Assembly: GCA_903879915.1 (NCBI GenBank)
Contig: CAIRNJ010000058.1
Span: forward strand, 1-62,947
Direction: 5' to 3'
Length of the DNA stretch: 62,947 nucleotides
Source: an uncultured Elusimicrobia bacterium
Lineage (GTDB): Bacteria; Elusimicrobiota; Elusimicrobia; Elusimicrobiales; UBA9959
Below, piece after piece: positions 45,299 to 54,083 of this stretch. The notes below the pieces were generated by a model that was given only the letters and a program-made list of their open reading frames with translations, was not told where the DNA came from and ran no database searches. The position numbers were made by a program, and so were the translations under genes. The number at the start of each line of letters is the position of its first letter. The first letter of the stretch is position 1.

Positions 45299-46540
45299 AT
45301 GAGCGACTTAAAACGATACTGGTTGGTTGCGGTGCTGGCGGCGGCGGGAAGCCTGGCGCCGGCGGCCCGGGCGCAGGGCGGCGCGGACGCCGCCGCGCTG
45401 GGCCAGCTTTACGGCGCTTCAGCGGCGCTGACGGCGCCGCCCGCGGCCCCAGCCCCGGTGCCGCCGTACGCCCCCGGCGGGGACGCCGCGGCGGGCGCGG
45501 CCTTAACGCCGGAACGGTACAATTACTTCATCTGGGACCCCGCCGACCGCGGCGACTGGTACGAGTGGTGGTACTACAAAGTGGTGGTGCCGGGCACCGG
45601 CGACGCCTTTTATTTCTGCTACGGCGTGGTGAACCCGTGGGACGCGGAGCAGACCAGCGCCGTGTCGCGGTCGCACGTGAGCGCCGGCAGCTTCGGCGAC
45701 CACGAGAACATAGAGCGGACCTTCAAGGTGCGTGACTTCGCGGCCAGCTCTACCGCCACCGACATCAGGATAGGCCCGAACACGGCCACCGACCGCGCGC
45801 TCAAAGGCAGCGTCACCGCGCCCGACGGCGGCGTGCTCGCCTGGGACCTCACCCTGGAGCACGACTGGGGCGTGAACCTGATGGGCTGGGCTATCTATAA
45901 GGACTGGATCTCGAACATCTTCTGGTACCCCGCGCAGGCCGGGGCCCGGATGAGCGGGACGATAAACTACCGGGGCAGGACCGTCACGCTGGACAAAGCG
46001 CCGGCCTACCAGGACCGCAACTGGGGCAGGAGCTTCCCGAAGTGGTGGACCTGGATCGTGTCCAATAATTTCAAGAATTCGCCCGGCACCATCCTGGCCT
46101 CGGGCGGCGGCCAGCCGCGCGTCTACCCCGGCATCGGCTTCGTACAGACCGCCACCATCGGCCTGCGCTACGAGGGGCGCGAATACCTTTTCATGCCCAC
46201 CACCGGCGACCCCGTGAACGTGGACGTGAACTTCGGGAAATGGGAAGTACGGGCGCGCAACAAGCGCGGCGAGCGCCTGGAGATCTCCGCTTACGCGCCC
46301 CGCGAAAAGTTCCTGCTGCTGAAATTCATGACGCCGCAGGGCAAAATGTACAACGATTACGAGGCGCTGACCGGGCGCGTGAACGTGAAGCTGTACAAGG
46401 GCGCGAAGCTCCTGGCCGACCTGGAATCCGACGAGGCGGGCATAGAATACGGCTCGTTCGCCGTTTTCGGCGCCGCCGCCGGCGGCCCGGACGCGTTCAG
46501 CTTCGACCAGCTGTTCACCGGCGAGAACCACCTGCAGTAG
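45299..46540 (+). CDS. secreted tocopherol-cyclase/AttH-like lipocalin
   Basis: 413 residues. The signal peptide (YWLVAVLAAAGSLAPAARAQ) is followed by an Ala/Pro-rich linker, then a beta-rich domain with 'RGDWYEWWYYKVVV', 'LEHDWGVNLMGWA' and 'YQDRNWGRSFPKWWTWI'. The Trp-rich WYEWWY and RNWG-WW motifs are those of the tocopherol cyclase and AttH/CrtC-type families, which fold as paired lipocalins and act on isoprenoid or lipid substrates. Tocopherol synthesis is unlikely here; a secreted lipid-binding or lipid-modifying role is the safer reading. GGGGGAACGG precedes ATG. It is followed by a terminator at 46562. Confidence 0.8.
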   Translation: MSDLKRYWLVAVLAAAGSLAPAARAQGGADAAALGQLYGASAALTAPPAAPAPVPPYAPGGDAAAGAALTPERYNYFIWDPADRGDWYEWWYYKVVVPGTGDAFYFCYGVVNPWDAEQTSAVSRSHVSAGSFGDHENIERTFKVRDFAASSTATDIRIGPNTATDRALKGSVTAPDGGVLAWDLTLEHDWGVNLMGWAIYKDWISNIFWYPAQAGARMSGTINYRGRTVTLDKAPAYQDRNWGRSFPKWWTWIVSNNFKNSPGTILASGGGQPRVYPGIGFVQTATIGLRYEGREYLFMPTTGDPVNVDVNFGKWEVRARNKRGERLEISAYAPREKFLLLKFMTPQGKMYNDYEALTGRVNVKLYKGAKLLADLESDEAGIEYGSFAVFGAAAGGPDAFSFDQLFTGENHLQ

Positions 46541-46561
46541 CCAGGGCGGAACAATACCTGC

Positions 46562-46600
46562 AAAAAAATAACCGCCGGGCTTTCCCGGCGGTTATTTTTT
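46562..46600. terminator. bidirectional rho-independent terminator
   Basis: AATAACCGCCGGG-CTT-TCCCGGCGGTTATT with an A-run on the left and a T-run on the right. It lies between the converging lipocalin gene and the small secreted protein gene and serves both strands. Confidence 0.92.
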
Positions 46601-46614
46601 GGGCCCGGCCGCTC

Positions 46615-47031
46615 TCAGCGGTATTCGGTTATCACGCACTCGAAAAGGCCGTTGGTCCTGGAGCAGGAGACGCTCTCCACGGACTGCGACAGGCTGGGGT
46701 CGTCCTCGCTGGGGTAGATGCCGTTGGCGTACAGCGCGTCTATGATCTTGCCGGCGGCGTCCGTATGCACTATCAGCTTCTCGGCGCCGTTCACGTTCAC
46801 GAACAAAGAGCAGGCGTCGTACTGTTCCGAGGCGCAGGTGAGCTTGCGCACCGCCAGCGTGTCGGTGTCGCCGCTGATCACGTGCAGCTGCAGGTCCTCG
46901 AACTTCGCCATCATATTCAGCGCTTCCCACATCTTCTGGGCGGCCGGGCCGTTCACGCGCGCCCGCGCCGCGTGCACGCTCAGCACCGCGCCGGTCAGCA
47001 CCATCAAAGCTATAAGTATTCTTTTTTTCAT
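46615..47031 (-). CDS. small secreted protein, four cysteines, function unknown
   Basis: 138 residues. MKKRILIALMVLTGAVLSVHA is a signal peptide. The mature part is mixed alpha/beta with four cysteines (KLTCASEQYDAC and ESVSCSRTNGLFEC) whose spacing allows two disulfides. GGAGGGG lies 2-3 bases before ATG. The middle ('VNVNGAEKLIVHTDAAGKII') resembles secreted bacterial proteins of unknown role. No family was recognised. It is monocistronic and ends at the shared terminator. Confidence 0.8.
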   Translation of the reverse strand: MKKRILIALMVLTGAVLSVHAARARVNGPAAQKMWEALNMMAKFEDLQLHVISGDTDTLAVRKLTCASEQYDACSLFVNVNGAEKLIVHTDAAGKIIDALYANGIYPSEDDPSLSQSVESVSCSRTNGLFECVITEYR

Positions 47032-47196
47032 TGCCCCTCCTGAGATTTCCTATATTCTACAAAAAACGGAGGTATCCGCGGCGCCGGCCGGCCCTCATCC
47101 CGCCTCAGGGCCTATGGCCGCGTAGGCATTAAAACTTCTTTGGCCTGGGTACTTGGCCTCATTTGCGAAAACGCCCTTTTCGCTATACTATCCCTG

Positions 47197-48591
47197 ATGA
47201 CCCACAACATATCCGCCTCAAAAACAACGTTCGCGGCAGTTCTCCTCTCGTTGGTCTGCGCCCTGCAGGCGCCGGCCAGCGCCGGCAGCGTCCCCGCCTC
47301 ATTATTCGACGGCACAGGCAGGGGTTCCATCGCCGAAATGGCCGGCGCCCAGCCCGCGGTGAGCGTCAGCGCTCCCGCCGCCCCCAAAGCCGCCAAGCCG
47401 GCAGTGAGCGCGCCCCGGACCGGCCTGGGCTTCAACAGCGCGGACGGCACCAAACATATCTGGCCCGAGATCCTTTTCCTCCGCGGGGCCGACTACGCCG
47501 AGTTCGCCTATACCATGAGCCAGAACAGGGACATGGTGCGCCGCATGCTGATGCAGGAATTCGGGGACATAATGATCCCGCTGGCCGCTTCCAACGCGGA
47601 CATGAACGAACTGGCCAAGACCATAGCCAACATAATCCTGACCTTCGACGAAATGCACAACAAGCATAAGGACGAGGCCGTGCAGGGCATACAGATCTCG
47701 TTCGAGAACCAGTTCCGGGCCGAAATAGACGAACTTTACCGCGCCTACTCCCTGTCGGACGACCAGCGCAAAGTGGATTTCCTTTACGCCGGCGCCCCCG
47801 TGGTGAAGGACGTAAAAGCCCATTCGCAGCGCGCGTCGCTGCCGATGGATATCTTCAACAGCCTGGATTATGTTCTTTATGGTTCCTACACCCTGCTGGG
47901 CGGGGCGAACATCTCCGTTACGCTGACCGTGGAGAAGATCAAGACCGGCGAGATGCGGACCTTCGAAGTGACCGCCCCCATCAATACGGCCATGAAGCAG
48001 CTGGCCCGGAAGTTCTTCGACTTCTTCCAGTCCAACGATTACGCCGAGTGGATCAACCCCCAGCCTAACCTGCAGTGGATACCTTCTCCCCCCACGCAGC
48101 CGCATACCACCGCCACCATAGCCAGGCTTTTCTGCCGCGGGCAGAACGCCCGGTTCCCCTACGCCAGGGAGCTGCTGATGGCCAGCCAGGGCACCTCTTA
48201 CCGCCCCGGCGGCATCCCGCCGCTCAAGGACTACGAGATCTACATAGTGCTGGACAAGCAGCGCTGGGACGAGCAGCATTATTTCTTCACCGGCGCGCCC
48301 GGCGAAGCCACCGGCGGCCCGGTGCGGACCGGCGCCGGCTACGGCGTGATCAACGGCGCCTACTGGTGCGTGCGCGGGCCGGTGAGCCGGGAAGTAAGCT
48401 TTTACGAGAACGTTTACGCGCTGATAAGGAAACCCGAAACCCCCCAGAAGGTGCGCGCGGCCCTGGAATGCATACTGTTCAAGCTGGGCGACTTCGGCGC
48501 CCGCGAAGAGTTCTCGGGCGCTTTCCCCACCGTCGAGAACGCGGTGGCGTTCCTCGCGAAGGAAGGCTATAGCATCCAGCTGCCGGACTGA
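47197..48591 (+). CDS. secreted protein of unknown function
   Basis: 464 residues from ATG at 47197, chosen because it opens a signal peptide (TFAAVLLSLVCALQAPASA); the frame extends upstream to a TTG but without signal-like sequence. No ribosome site is obvious. After an Ala/Pro-rich stretch the protein is folded-looking: 'WPEILFLRGADYAEFAYTMS', a Met-rich helix (MVRRMLMQEFGDIMIPL), 'LDYVLYGSYTLLGGANISVT', 'TGEMRTFEVTAPI' and a helical C-terminus. The 'LYGSY...VTLTVEKIKTGE' part resembles CsgG/lipoprotein-like nucleotide-sensing folds only loosely. No function is claimed. A strong terminator follows. Confidence 0.78.
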   Translation: MTHNISASKTTFAAVLLSLVCALQAPASAGSVPASLFDGTGRGSIAEMAGAQPAVSVSAPAAPKAAKPAVSAPRTGLGFNSADGTKHIWPEILFLRGADYAEFAYTMSQNRDMVRRMLMQEFGDIMIPLAASNADMNELAKTIANIILTFDEMHNKHKDEAVQGIQISFENQFRAEIDELYRAYSLSDDQRKVDFLYAGAPVVKDVKAHSQRASLPMDIFNSLDYVLYGSYTLLGGANISVTLTVEKIKTGEMRTFEVTAPINTAMKQLARKFFDFFQSNDYAEWINPQPNLQWIPSPPTQPHTTATIARLFCRGQNARFPYARELLMASQGTSYRPGGIPPLKDYEIYIVLDKQRWDEQHYFFTGAPGEATGGPVRTGAGYGVINGAYWCVRGPVSREVSFYENVYALIRKPETPQKVRAALECILFKLGDFGAREEFSGAFPTVENAVAFLAKEGYSIQLPD

Positions 48592-48607
48592 CGGTTCCGC
48601 TGTCCGC

Positions 48608-48643
48608 AAAAAAACGCAGGCTTCTTAAGAGCCTGCGTTTTTT
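48608..48643. terminator. bidirectional rho-independent terminator
   Basis: AAAAAACGCAGGCT-tcttaag-AGCCTGCGTTTTTT: an 8-bp GC-rich stem with A- and T-runs on the two sides. It separates the converging genes at 48591 and 48664. Confidence 0.9.
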
Positions 48644-48663
48644 ATTTTAAAAGGTGAACCCGC

Positions 48664-49614
48664 TCAGAACTTGCGGGTGATGGAAACGGGATAGCGGCTG
48701 CCCAGGTCCTTGGAGGCCTCGAAGCCGAAGCCGAAATCCCACTGGCCTTTTTTAACGCCGAAACCCAGCGTAAGGCTCTCCTGGGGCCGGTTAAAAAGAT
48801 AGCCGGCCCGCAGGCTCAGCAGCAGCTCGCCGGCCATTTTCATGTTCAGTTCCAGCCCGGCCTGGTAACAGCCTTTTTCCTTTACCGTCCTGCTCCAGTC
48901 GGCGGTCACTATCAGCTCGCTGTAGGCGACGTCGGCGGCATTGTCGAACAGGTTGGCCGGATCGAGCTCGGTCCTGTACGCCAGCCCCGCGCGCAGCGTG
49001 GCCGGCGAGGGATCGCCCTGTTCCTCGAACTTCACGTCGCCGCCGTTGTTCAGGGAAGCCGCGCCCACGCTGAGGCCGCCGCCCGCCCGGTAAAGCGCGC
49101 CCAGGTCGAAATGCGTTACCGAAGCTGAAGCCGCCTCGGCCAGCCTGAGGCTGGTGAATTTGACCGTGCCGCCCACGGCCAGGCCCTTTACGGGCTCATA
49201 CGCGCCGGAGACCATGGCCACCTTGTCCAGCTCGGCGGTAACCGTCTCCCGGACGCCCTGAGTTTCCAGTTCCACTTTGCCGGAATCATAATAGAGACAG
49301 GCCGGAGTAAGCACCAGCCCGCCCAGCCGCAGCGGCACCGCGGCCAGCCCGTAGCTGCCGCCGGCGAAACCGTTCATATACGCCATATAGACTTCGTTAC
49401 CGGCGGCGAAGCCGGGGCCCGCCGGATTATACATCACGCTTTCCGCCGCGCCGGGCACGGCGGTGAACGCCCGCCCCATGCCCGAGGCCCGCGCGCCTAT
49501 GGGCCGGGTGAGGAGGGACGCGCCCGTAAGGCCGCCGCCGGCGCGCGCGCTGCCGGCGTTCAGCGCGAAAAAAGCCGCTGATAAAAAAAGAGCCCGGCGG
49601 CGTAAGCTCCTCAT
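48664..49614 (-). CDS. PorV/UPF0164-type outer-membrane beta-barrel
   Basis: 316 residues. Signal peptide RRRALFLSAAFFALNAGSARA. The mature start 'RPIGARASGMGRAFTAVPGA' with 'ESVMYNPAG' is the signature of the PorV/PorQ/UPF0164 branch of FadL-like barrels. The remainder alternates strand-like segments and ends in Phe (PVSITRKF), as OM barrels do. In Bacteroidota PorV shuttles type IX cargo to the surface. ATG at 49614 overlaps the stop of the protease gene (ATGA), so it is translationally coupled to a protein with a sorting-type C-terminus. A cargo-carrier role is inferred. Confidence 0.82.
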   Translation of the reverse strand: MRSLRRRALFLSAAFFALNAGSARAGGGLTGASLLTRPIGARASGMGRAFTAVPGAAESVMYNPAGPGFAAGNEVYMAYMNGFAGGSYGLAAVPLRLGGLVLTPACLYYDSGKVELETQGVRETVTAELDKVAMVSGAYEPVKGLAVGGTVKFTSLRLAEAASASVTHFDLGALYRAGGGLSVGAASLNNGGDVKFEEQGDPSPATLRAGLAYRTELDPANLFDNAADVAYSELIVTADWSRTVKEKGCYQAGLELNMKMAGELLLSLRAGYLFNRPQESLTLGFGVKKGQWDFGFGFEASKDLGSRYPVSITRKF

Positions 49615-51326
49615 TTTATCACCACCACTTTCACGGTTTTGCTGGTGCCGGGCCCGTTCACGTGCACCAGGTAAAGGCCGCTGGCCACCAGCGCCCCGTC
49701 CTCGTTCCTGGCGTCCCACGCGGGGACGGGAGCGAGGCTCCCCGCGGCCGCCGGCCCGTCAAAAACTGTTTTCACGAAATTCCCGTCCAGCGTGTAGACC
49801 TTTATGCTTACATTGCCCGCGGCGAAAAGGGTCACGTTTATCCTGCACTTTACCGCCGGGTTCTTCAGCGGCCGCATAAGATTGTCCGTCAGCGTGATCA
49901 GCGCTTCCGGGGGGCGGCTCATGGCATAAGCTTTCAGGTTCACGTTGGTGAGCAGGGGATTCAGGGAAGCCAGGGCGTCCCAGGTCACGCCGTCGGCGCT
50001 GGCGTAGCTCTGGCCCGAGGCCGCGGCCTGGCTGGAGTAGCCCGTCTCTTTGGCCTCCACCGGGACCGGGAAGTTGTGGGTGACGGAGGTGGCTTTGACC
50101 ACCACCGAGAACCGCTGCCCCGCGGCTACGGGCCGGTAGCCCACCGGCACGGTGTAATAGCCGGGCGAACCGAAAGAGCCGCTGGCCGTATAAGCCAGCA
50201 CGCCGCTGACAGGCTGGCCCGCGGTAACGCCGGTGTAGACATAGACCGTGTAGCTGACGGAGGAATCGTTGGCGTAAAAGCCCACCGCGCTGAGCCCTTC
50301 GTTGGCCGCCGAAGTGAAGATATTGGAATACCAGGCGGTTTTCGCGCCGTAGCCGATATTCGTAACCCACCCGAGCCTGTCGTAGCTGTACAGCCGCGTA
50401 TAGTTGGTTACAGGCTCGGCCGTGAAAGCCGTTACGTAGTACTGGCGCCCGAACGTGGCGTCATAATAGGAGATGTAGAAATAGCCGTCGTTGCCCCAGC
50501 CTGTCCCCCAGGAGTTCTTGCAAAGAAAAGCGCCGTTGCCGGCCGGCGTCTGGATGAACTTGGTCCTGGCATAATTGTCGTCCCAGCCGACGATCGTGAC
50601 TTCGTGGTTGCTGTCGGAGGAAACGGTGGAGTAATAAGAGCCCGCCTCGTCGTCGGCGGCGGGGTCGTAATAGAACGCGCTCGCCAGCGCGCCGTAGGTG
50701 AGCAGAGCGCTTTTAATGCGGTCGTTGTCCGTGGGGCTGGCGCGCGGGGTGAGATAGATGATGTTCTGCGCGTGTTTAACCACGTCCGAGCTGCTCTCGA
50801 GCAGCGGGCCGCTCCAGCGCGTAAGGTAGGCGGCTGACATTTTATCGTCGCCGCCGTTGCAGGAGCCGTAATCGAAGCCGCTGTTGGCGTCCATGTCGGC
50901 CTCCGAAAAATTCAGCGTCTCCTGCGGCCTGAAATATGATTCCAGGGAGCCGTACGCGGCGTGCGCCCAGCAGCTGCCGCAGTTGCCCTGGTCCCTGACC
51001 GGCGTTACCTTGTTATAGTTGCGCAGGTCGTAGGCGGCCGCGTACGCAACGCCGGCGCTTTCCGCTCTCACGGCCGCCTCGGGAACTATCACGGGCGCCA
51101 GCGGGGAAGGCCTTTTGCCCAGCGCGCGGCCGGCCGCCCGGGGCGCAGGCTGCTGCCCCGCGCCGCCGGAGTTAAGCGTTTCAAGATACCGGAGGAACGC
51201 CGGATCGAGCGGCGCCAGGCCGGCCTTGCCGCTTTCGGCGTAAGCCGCCGTACCGGGCGCAGCTAGGAGCAAAGACGCAAAAACGAGGTTGAGGAATGCC
51301 TTTATCATGATGATACGGTAATTCAT
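49611..51326 (-). CDS. secreted papain-family (C1A) protease with C-terminal sorting-type domain
   Basis: 571 residues. Signal peptide (AFLNLVFASLLLAAPGTAAYA), a pro-region of ~80 residues, then the C1A catalytic domain: QGNCGSCWAHAAYGSLESY carries the nucleophile Cys, NHEVTIVGWDDN the His, and KNSWGTGWGNDGYFYISY the Asn. A beta-sandwich of ~150 residues follows, as in other bacterial C1A proteases with lectin-like modules, and the end (VSIKVYTLDGNFVKTVFDG, DARNEDGALVASGLYLVHV) is a FlgD-Ig/T9SS-type sorting domain. ATGs at 51326 and 51308 are both possible; a TATAAT overlaps the first, so the second with a very short leader cannot be ruled out. Coupled to the PorV-like gene. Extracellular proteolysis is the likely role. 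Confidence 0.92.
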   Translation of the reverse strand: MNYRIIMIKAFLNLVFASLLLAAPGTAAYAESGKAGLAPLDPAFLRYLETLNSGGAGQQPAPRAAGRALGKRPSPLAPVIVPEAAVRAESAGVAYAAAYDLRNYNKVTPVRDQGNCGSCWAHAAYGSLESYFRPQETLNFSEADMDANSGFDYGSCNGGDDKMSAAYLTRWSGPLLESSSDVVKHAQNIIYLTPRASPTDNDRIKSALLTYGALASAFYYDPAADDEAGSYYSTVSSDSNHEVTIVGWDDNYARTKFIQTPAGNGAFLCKNSWGTGWGNDGYFYISYYDATFGRQYYVTAFTAEPVTNYTRLYSYDRLGWVTNIGYGAKTAWYSNIFTSAANEGLSAVGFYANDSSVSYTVYVYTGVTAGQPVSGVLAYTASGSFGSPGYYTVPVGYRPVAAGQRFSVVVKATSVTHNFPVPVEAKETGYSSQAAASGQSYASADGVTWDALASLNPLLTNVNLKAYAMSRPPEALITLTDNLMRPLKNPAVKCRINVTLFAAGNVSIKVYTLDGNFVKTVFDGPAAAGSLAPVPAWDARNEDGALVASGLYLVHVNGPGTSKTVKVVVIK

Positions 51327-51435
51327 TATATATAATTCGGTTTCCCGGGCCCTGCCGGCCGCGCCCGGGCCCGCCAGCGGGAATATTTTGTATTATTGAA
51401 CCTATAAGGGGTTTAGCGGCAAATAGAAGATAATC

Positions 51436-53193
51436 ATGGGAATAGATAACCGCACACTCGTCCTGGTGTTGGGCCTCACCAACCTTATTCAGCTGGCGGT
51501 GTTCGCGCACCAATACCTGGTAAACAAAACCTTCCGCGGCATCAACTGGTGGCTGCTGTGGGGCGCCGCCGAGGCAGCAGGGTTCGCTTTTATGCTCCTG
51601 CGGGGGATCCCTTCCTTTCTTAACGCCGCGATAATCGCCCAGAACGCGCTGATAGTAGCCGGTGTGATCTTTCTGTACATCGGCATCATGCGGTTCTTTG
51701 ACAAGAAAGAGGACCGGGCGCTGACCGTTTCTTTCTTCGCCGTTTATCTTGCGGCCCTTGTATTTTTTCTTTTCGTTAAGGACGACATCCGGATACGGAG
51801 CGCCATCGTCTCCTCCGCGCTGGCGGTCGTTTCGTTGTTTTCGGCCCGGGCGCTCCTGTCCAACAAGTACCGGGACCTCTCCGCTTCGGTTAATTTCATC
51901 TCGGCCACTTTCATAATACACGGGTGTTATCACGCGGTCCGCGCCGCAATGATACTCTACGGCGCTCCCTGCGATGATCCTTTCGCTCCTACGCCGCTCA
52001 ACACCACCGCGTATCTCGACGGGATCATCTTCGGCAACATCTGGGCTTTCGGTTTTATCATCCTGATAAACCAGCGCCTGAACGCGGAAGCGACCGATTC
52101 GAAAAAAGAGATCGAGCTTTTTTTCGACACCAGCCCCGACGCGATAAGCATCACCCGCATGGACGACGGCTCGATCGTGAAGGTCAACGAGGGCTTTTGC
52201 GCCCTTTTAGGTTTCACCAAGGAAGAAACGCTGAAAAAAACGGTCTTTGAAATAGGCCTCTGGGAAAACACGGCCGACCGGCTTAAACTTACCGGCGAAC
52301 TGCAGGCGAAAGGCTCCTGCGAGAACTTTGAAGCGGTATTCCTGCGCAAAGACGGCAGCCAGTTCACCGGCCTGATGTCCGCAAAGGTCATTAATCTGAA
52401 AAACGTGCCGCACATCATCACCGTTACGCACGACATCACCAGCCACAAGCACCTGGAGCAGATACGGGGAGACGTTCTGCACAACGTCAACCACGAGCTG
52501 CGCCGGCCCATCACCACGCAGGTACTGGCCCTGGATTACCTGCGCACCGAACTGGGCGCTACGCTGTCCGCCCAGCACCTGGCCGTTCTTACCACCGCTT
52601 TGAAAGCGGCGCACAGCATGACCCGCCTGGTGGAGGACCTGCTTGAAGTGACCCGCTCCGAAACGGGCAAGCTCGTCATACGGCCGGAGCGGACCGATCT
52701 TTCCGAACTGGCCGCCGACATCGTTGCCGTGATGGCGCCATTCGCCGGGAAGCAGGGGCTGCGCTTCGGGCTGGAGGCGGCCGCCGGCCTTCCGCCGGCC
52801 AACGCCGACCCCGCCAGGGTAAAGCAGATCATCGGGAACCTGGTGGACAACGCTTTCAAGTTCACTCCCGCGGGCGGCCAGGTCATACTGAAGGTACAGT
52901 TCGCGGCGGACGCCGCGGATATGCTGGAAGTCTCGGTTTCAGACACGGGCCAGGGAATAGATAAGCCCGATCTGGAAAAGATCTTCGACCGGCTTTATCA
53001 GACCTCTAATCTTTCACGGAAATTCACGAAAGGCCTCGGGCTGGGCCTGCATATCTGCAAGCTGCTGGTAGAGAAGCAGGGCGGACGCATCTGGATAGAA
53101 AGCGAGCCGGGCAAGGGCAGCGTTTTCCACTTCACGCTCCCCGCCCTGGGCAGAACCGTGACCGGGGCGCAGCCGGAAGTGGGCCGGGCTTAA
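51436..53193 (+). CDS. membrane sensor histidine kinase with PAS domain
   Basis: 585 residues. About seven transmembrane helices (residues ~8-210), then a PAS domain (IELFFDTSPDAISITRMDDG to VTHDITSHKHLEQI), a HisKA domain with the phospho-accepting His in DVLHNVNHELRRPI, and an HATPase domain with N box NLVDNAFKFTPAG, G1 DTGQGID and G2 GLGLGLHICK. All catalytic boxes are intact. No response regulator is adjacent, so it is an orphan kinase here. AGAAG lies about 6 bases before ATG. The stop overlaps that of the converging HEAT gene. Signal unknown. Confidence 0.93.
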   Translation: MGIDNRTLVLVLGLTNLIQLAVFAHQYLVNKTFRGINWWLLWGAAEAAGFAFMLLRGIPSFLNAAIIAQNALIVAGVIFLYIGIMRFFDKKEDRALTVSFFAVYLAALVFFLFVKDDIRIRSAIVSSALAVVSLFSARALLSNKYRDLSASVNFISATFIIHGCYHAVRAAMILYGAPCDDPFAPTPLNTTAYLDGIIFGNIWAFGFIILINQRLNAEATDSKKEIELFFDTSPDAISITRMDDGSIVKVNEGFCALLGFTKEETLKKTVFEIGLWENTADRLKLTGELQAKGSCENFEAVFLRKDGSQFTGLMSAKVINLKNVPHIITVTHDITSHKHLEQIRGDVLHNVNHELRRPITTQVLALDYLRTELGATLSAQHLAVLTTALKAAHSMTRLVEDLLEVTRSETGKLVIRPERTDLSELAADIVAVMAPFAGKQGLRFGLEAAAGLPPANADPARVKQIIGNLVDNAFKFTPAGGQVILKVQFAADAADMLEVSVSDTGQGIDKPDLEKIFDRLYQTSNLSRKFTKGLGLGLHICKLLVEKQGGRIWIESEPGKGSVFHFTLPALGRTVTGAQPEVGRA

Positions 53194-54083
53194 GGCGCGG
53201 GACGGATCTTCCCCAGCGCCGCCGCGGCCGCTTTCCGGACCTCTTTCGCCTCATCCTTTAAAGCTTTTTCAAGCGGATTGACGGCCCGCTTGTCGCCAAG
53301 CGTTCCCAGGGCTTTGGCGGCCAGGGCGCGCACATAGGGGGAGCGGTTCTCCAGTTCTTTGATCAGCGGCTTTCCCGCGCGTTTGTCGCCCAGCCGCCCC
53401 AGCGCCAGCGCGGCCGCGCCGCGCACCTTTTCGTTCTCGTCGTCCAGCAGGGCCAGCAGCGGCTCCGCGGCCTGCGGCGCTTTCACTTTCCCCAGCTGGA
53501 AAGCGGCTTTGCGGCGTTCCTTCCAGTTGCGGCTTTTAAGCTGCTCCAGCCAGGTTTCGGCGTCAGGTCCGGAGTATTGTTCCGCTTCCCGGGCGGGCCG
53601 CGGGCCGCCGAAATGATAATAGAACCCCATGTTCACCACGTAAGCCACGTAGCTGGTGCTTCTGCCGCCGGAACGCAGCGCTATGAGCGTCGGCGAAAGA
53701 TCCATCAGCAGCGAAAGTTTTTCCGTTAAAAAATATTCGCCGCCCGCGAACAGCGCTATTTCGCCGCCGGTGCCTTTCGTGTCCAGGGCGTTAAAATCTA
53801 TATAGCCGGCCTCCAGCCCGGCGAAGCCGTTGAGCCCGGCAACCCTGTAAAAATTCCAGTAGCCCCGGCCGGCGCAAGCCTGCACCCCGGAGCCGGAAAT
53901 ATATTTCCCTTCGAAGGCCACGGCCTTAAGATCGTATTTCACGGAAACGGAGGGATACCCCAGGCCCAGGCTCCAGCCCTCGGCGCGGCCGGCCGCCGGC
54001 AGTAACGGCGGCAGCAGCAGGCAGAGCGCCAGCGCTCTTTGCCTTGCCCTCGCGCCCGAGAACCGCCCCGGCCTACTGGGCAT
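53190..54083 (-). CDS. outer-membrane-barrel-like protein fused to HEAT repeats
   Basis: 297 residues from ATG at 54083, which sits inside the last codons of the upstream gene; it opens a signal peptide (RALALCLLLPPLLPAAGRAEG). Residues ~30-165 are strand-like with many aromatic residues (GLGYPSVSVKYDLKAVAFEG, GFYYHFGG), as in small OM barrels. Residues ~175-297 are four PBS-lyase-type HEAT repeats (RRKAAFQLGKVKAPQAAEPL, RGAAALALGRLGDKRAGKPL, RALAAKALGTLGDKRAVNPL, RKAAAAALGKI). HEAT repeats bind proteins, so an exported scaffold is plausible. It is co-directional and overlaps the SBBP gene. Confidence 0.75.
   Translation of the reverse strand: MPSRPGRFSGARARQRALALCLLLPPLLPAAGRAEGWSLGLGYPSVSVKYDLKAVAFEGKYISGSGVQACAGRGYWNFYRVAGLNGFAGLEAGYIDFNALDTKGTGGEIALFAGGEYFLTEKLSLLMDLSPTLIALRSGGRSTSYVAYVVNMGFYYHFGGPRPAREAEQYSGPDAETWLEQLKSRNWKERRKAAFQLGKVKAPQAAEPLLALLDDENEKVRGAAALALGRLGDKRAGKPLIKELENRSPYVRALAAKALGTLGDKRAVNPLEKALKDEAKEVRKAAAAALGKIRPAP

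Noticed and set aside
45503-48609. Long minus-strand frames opposite the lipocalin gene and the unknown secreted protein gene
   Set aside because: Both plus-strand proteins have signal peptides and family-like motifs; the opposite frames are Gly/His/Val-rich shadows.
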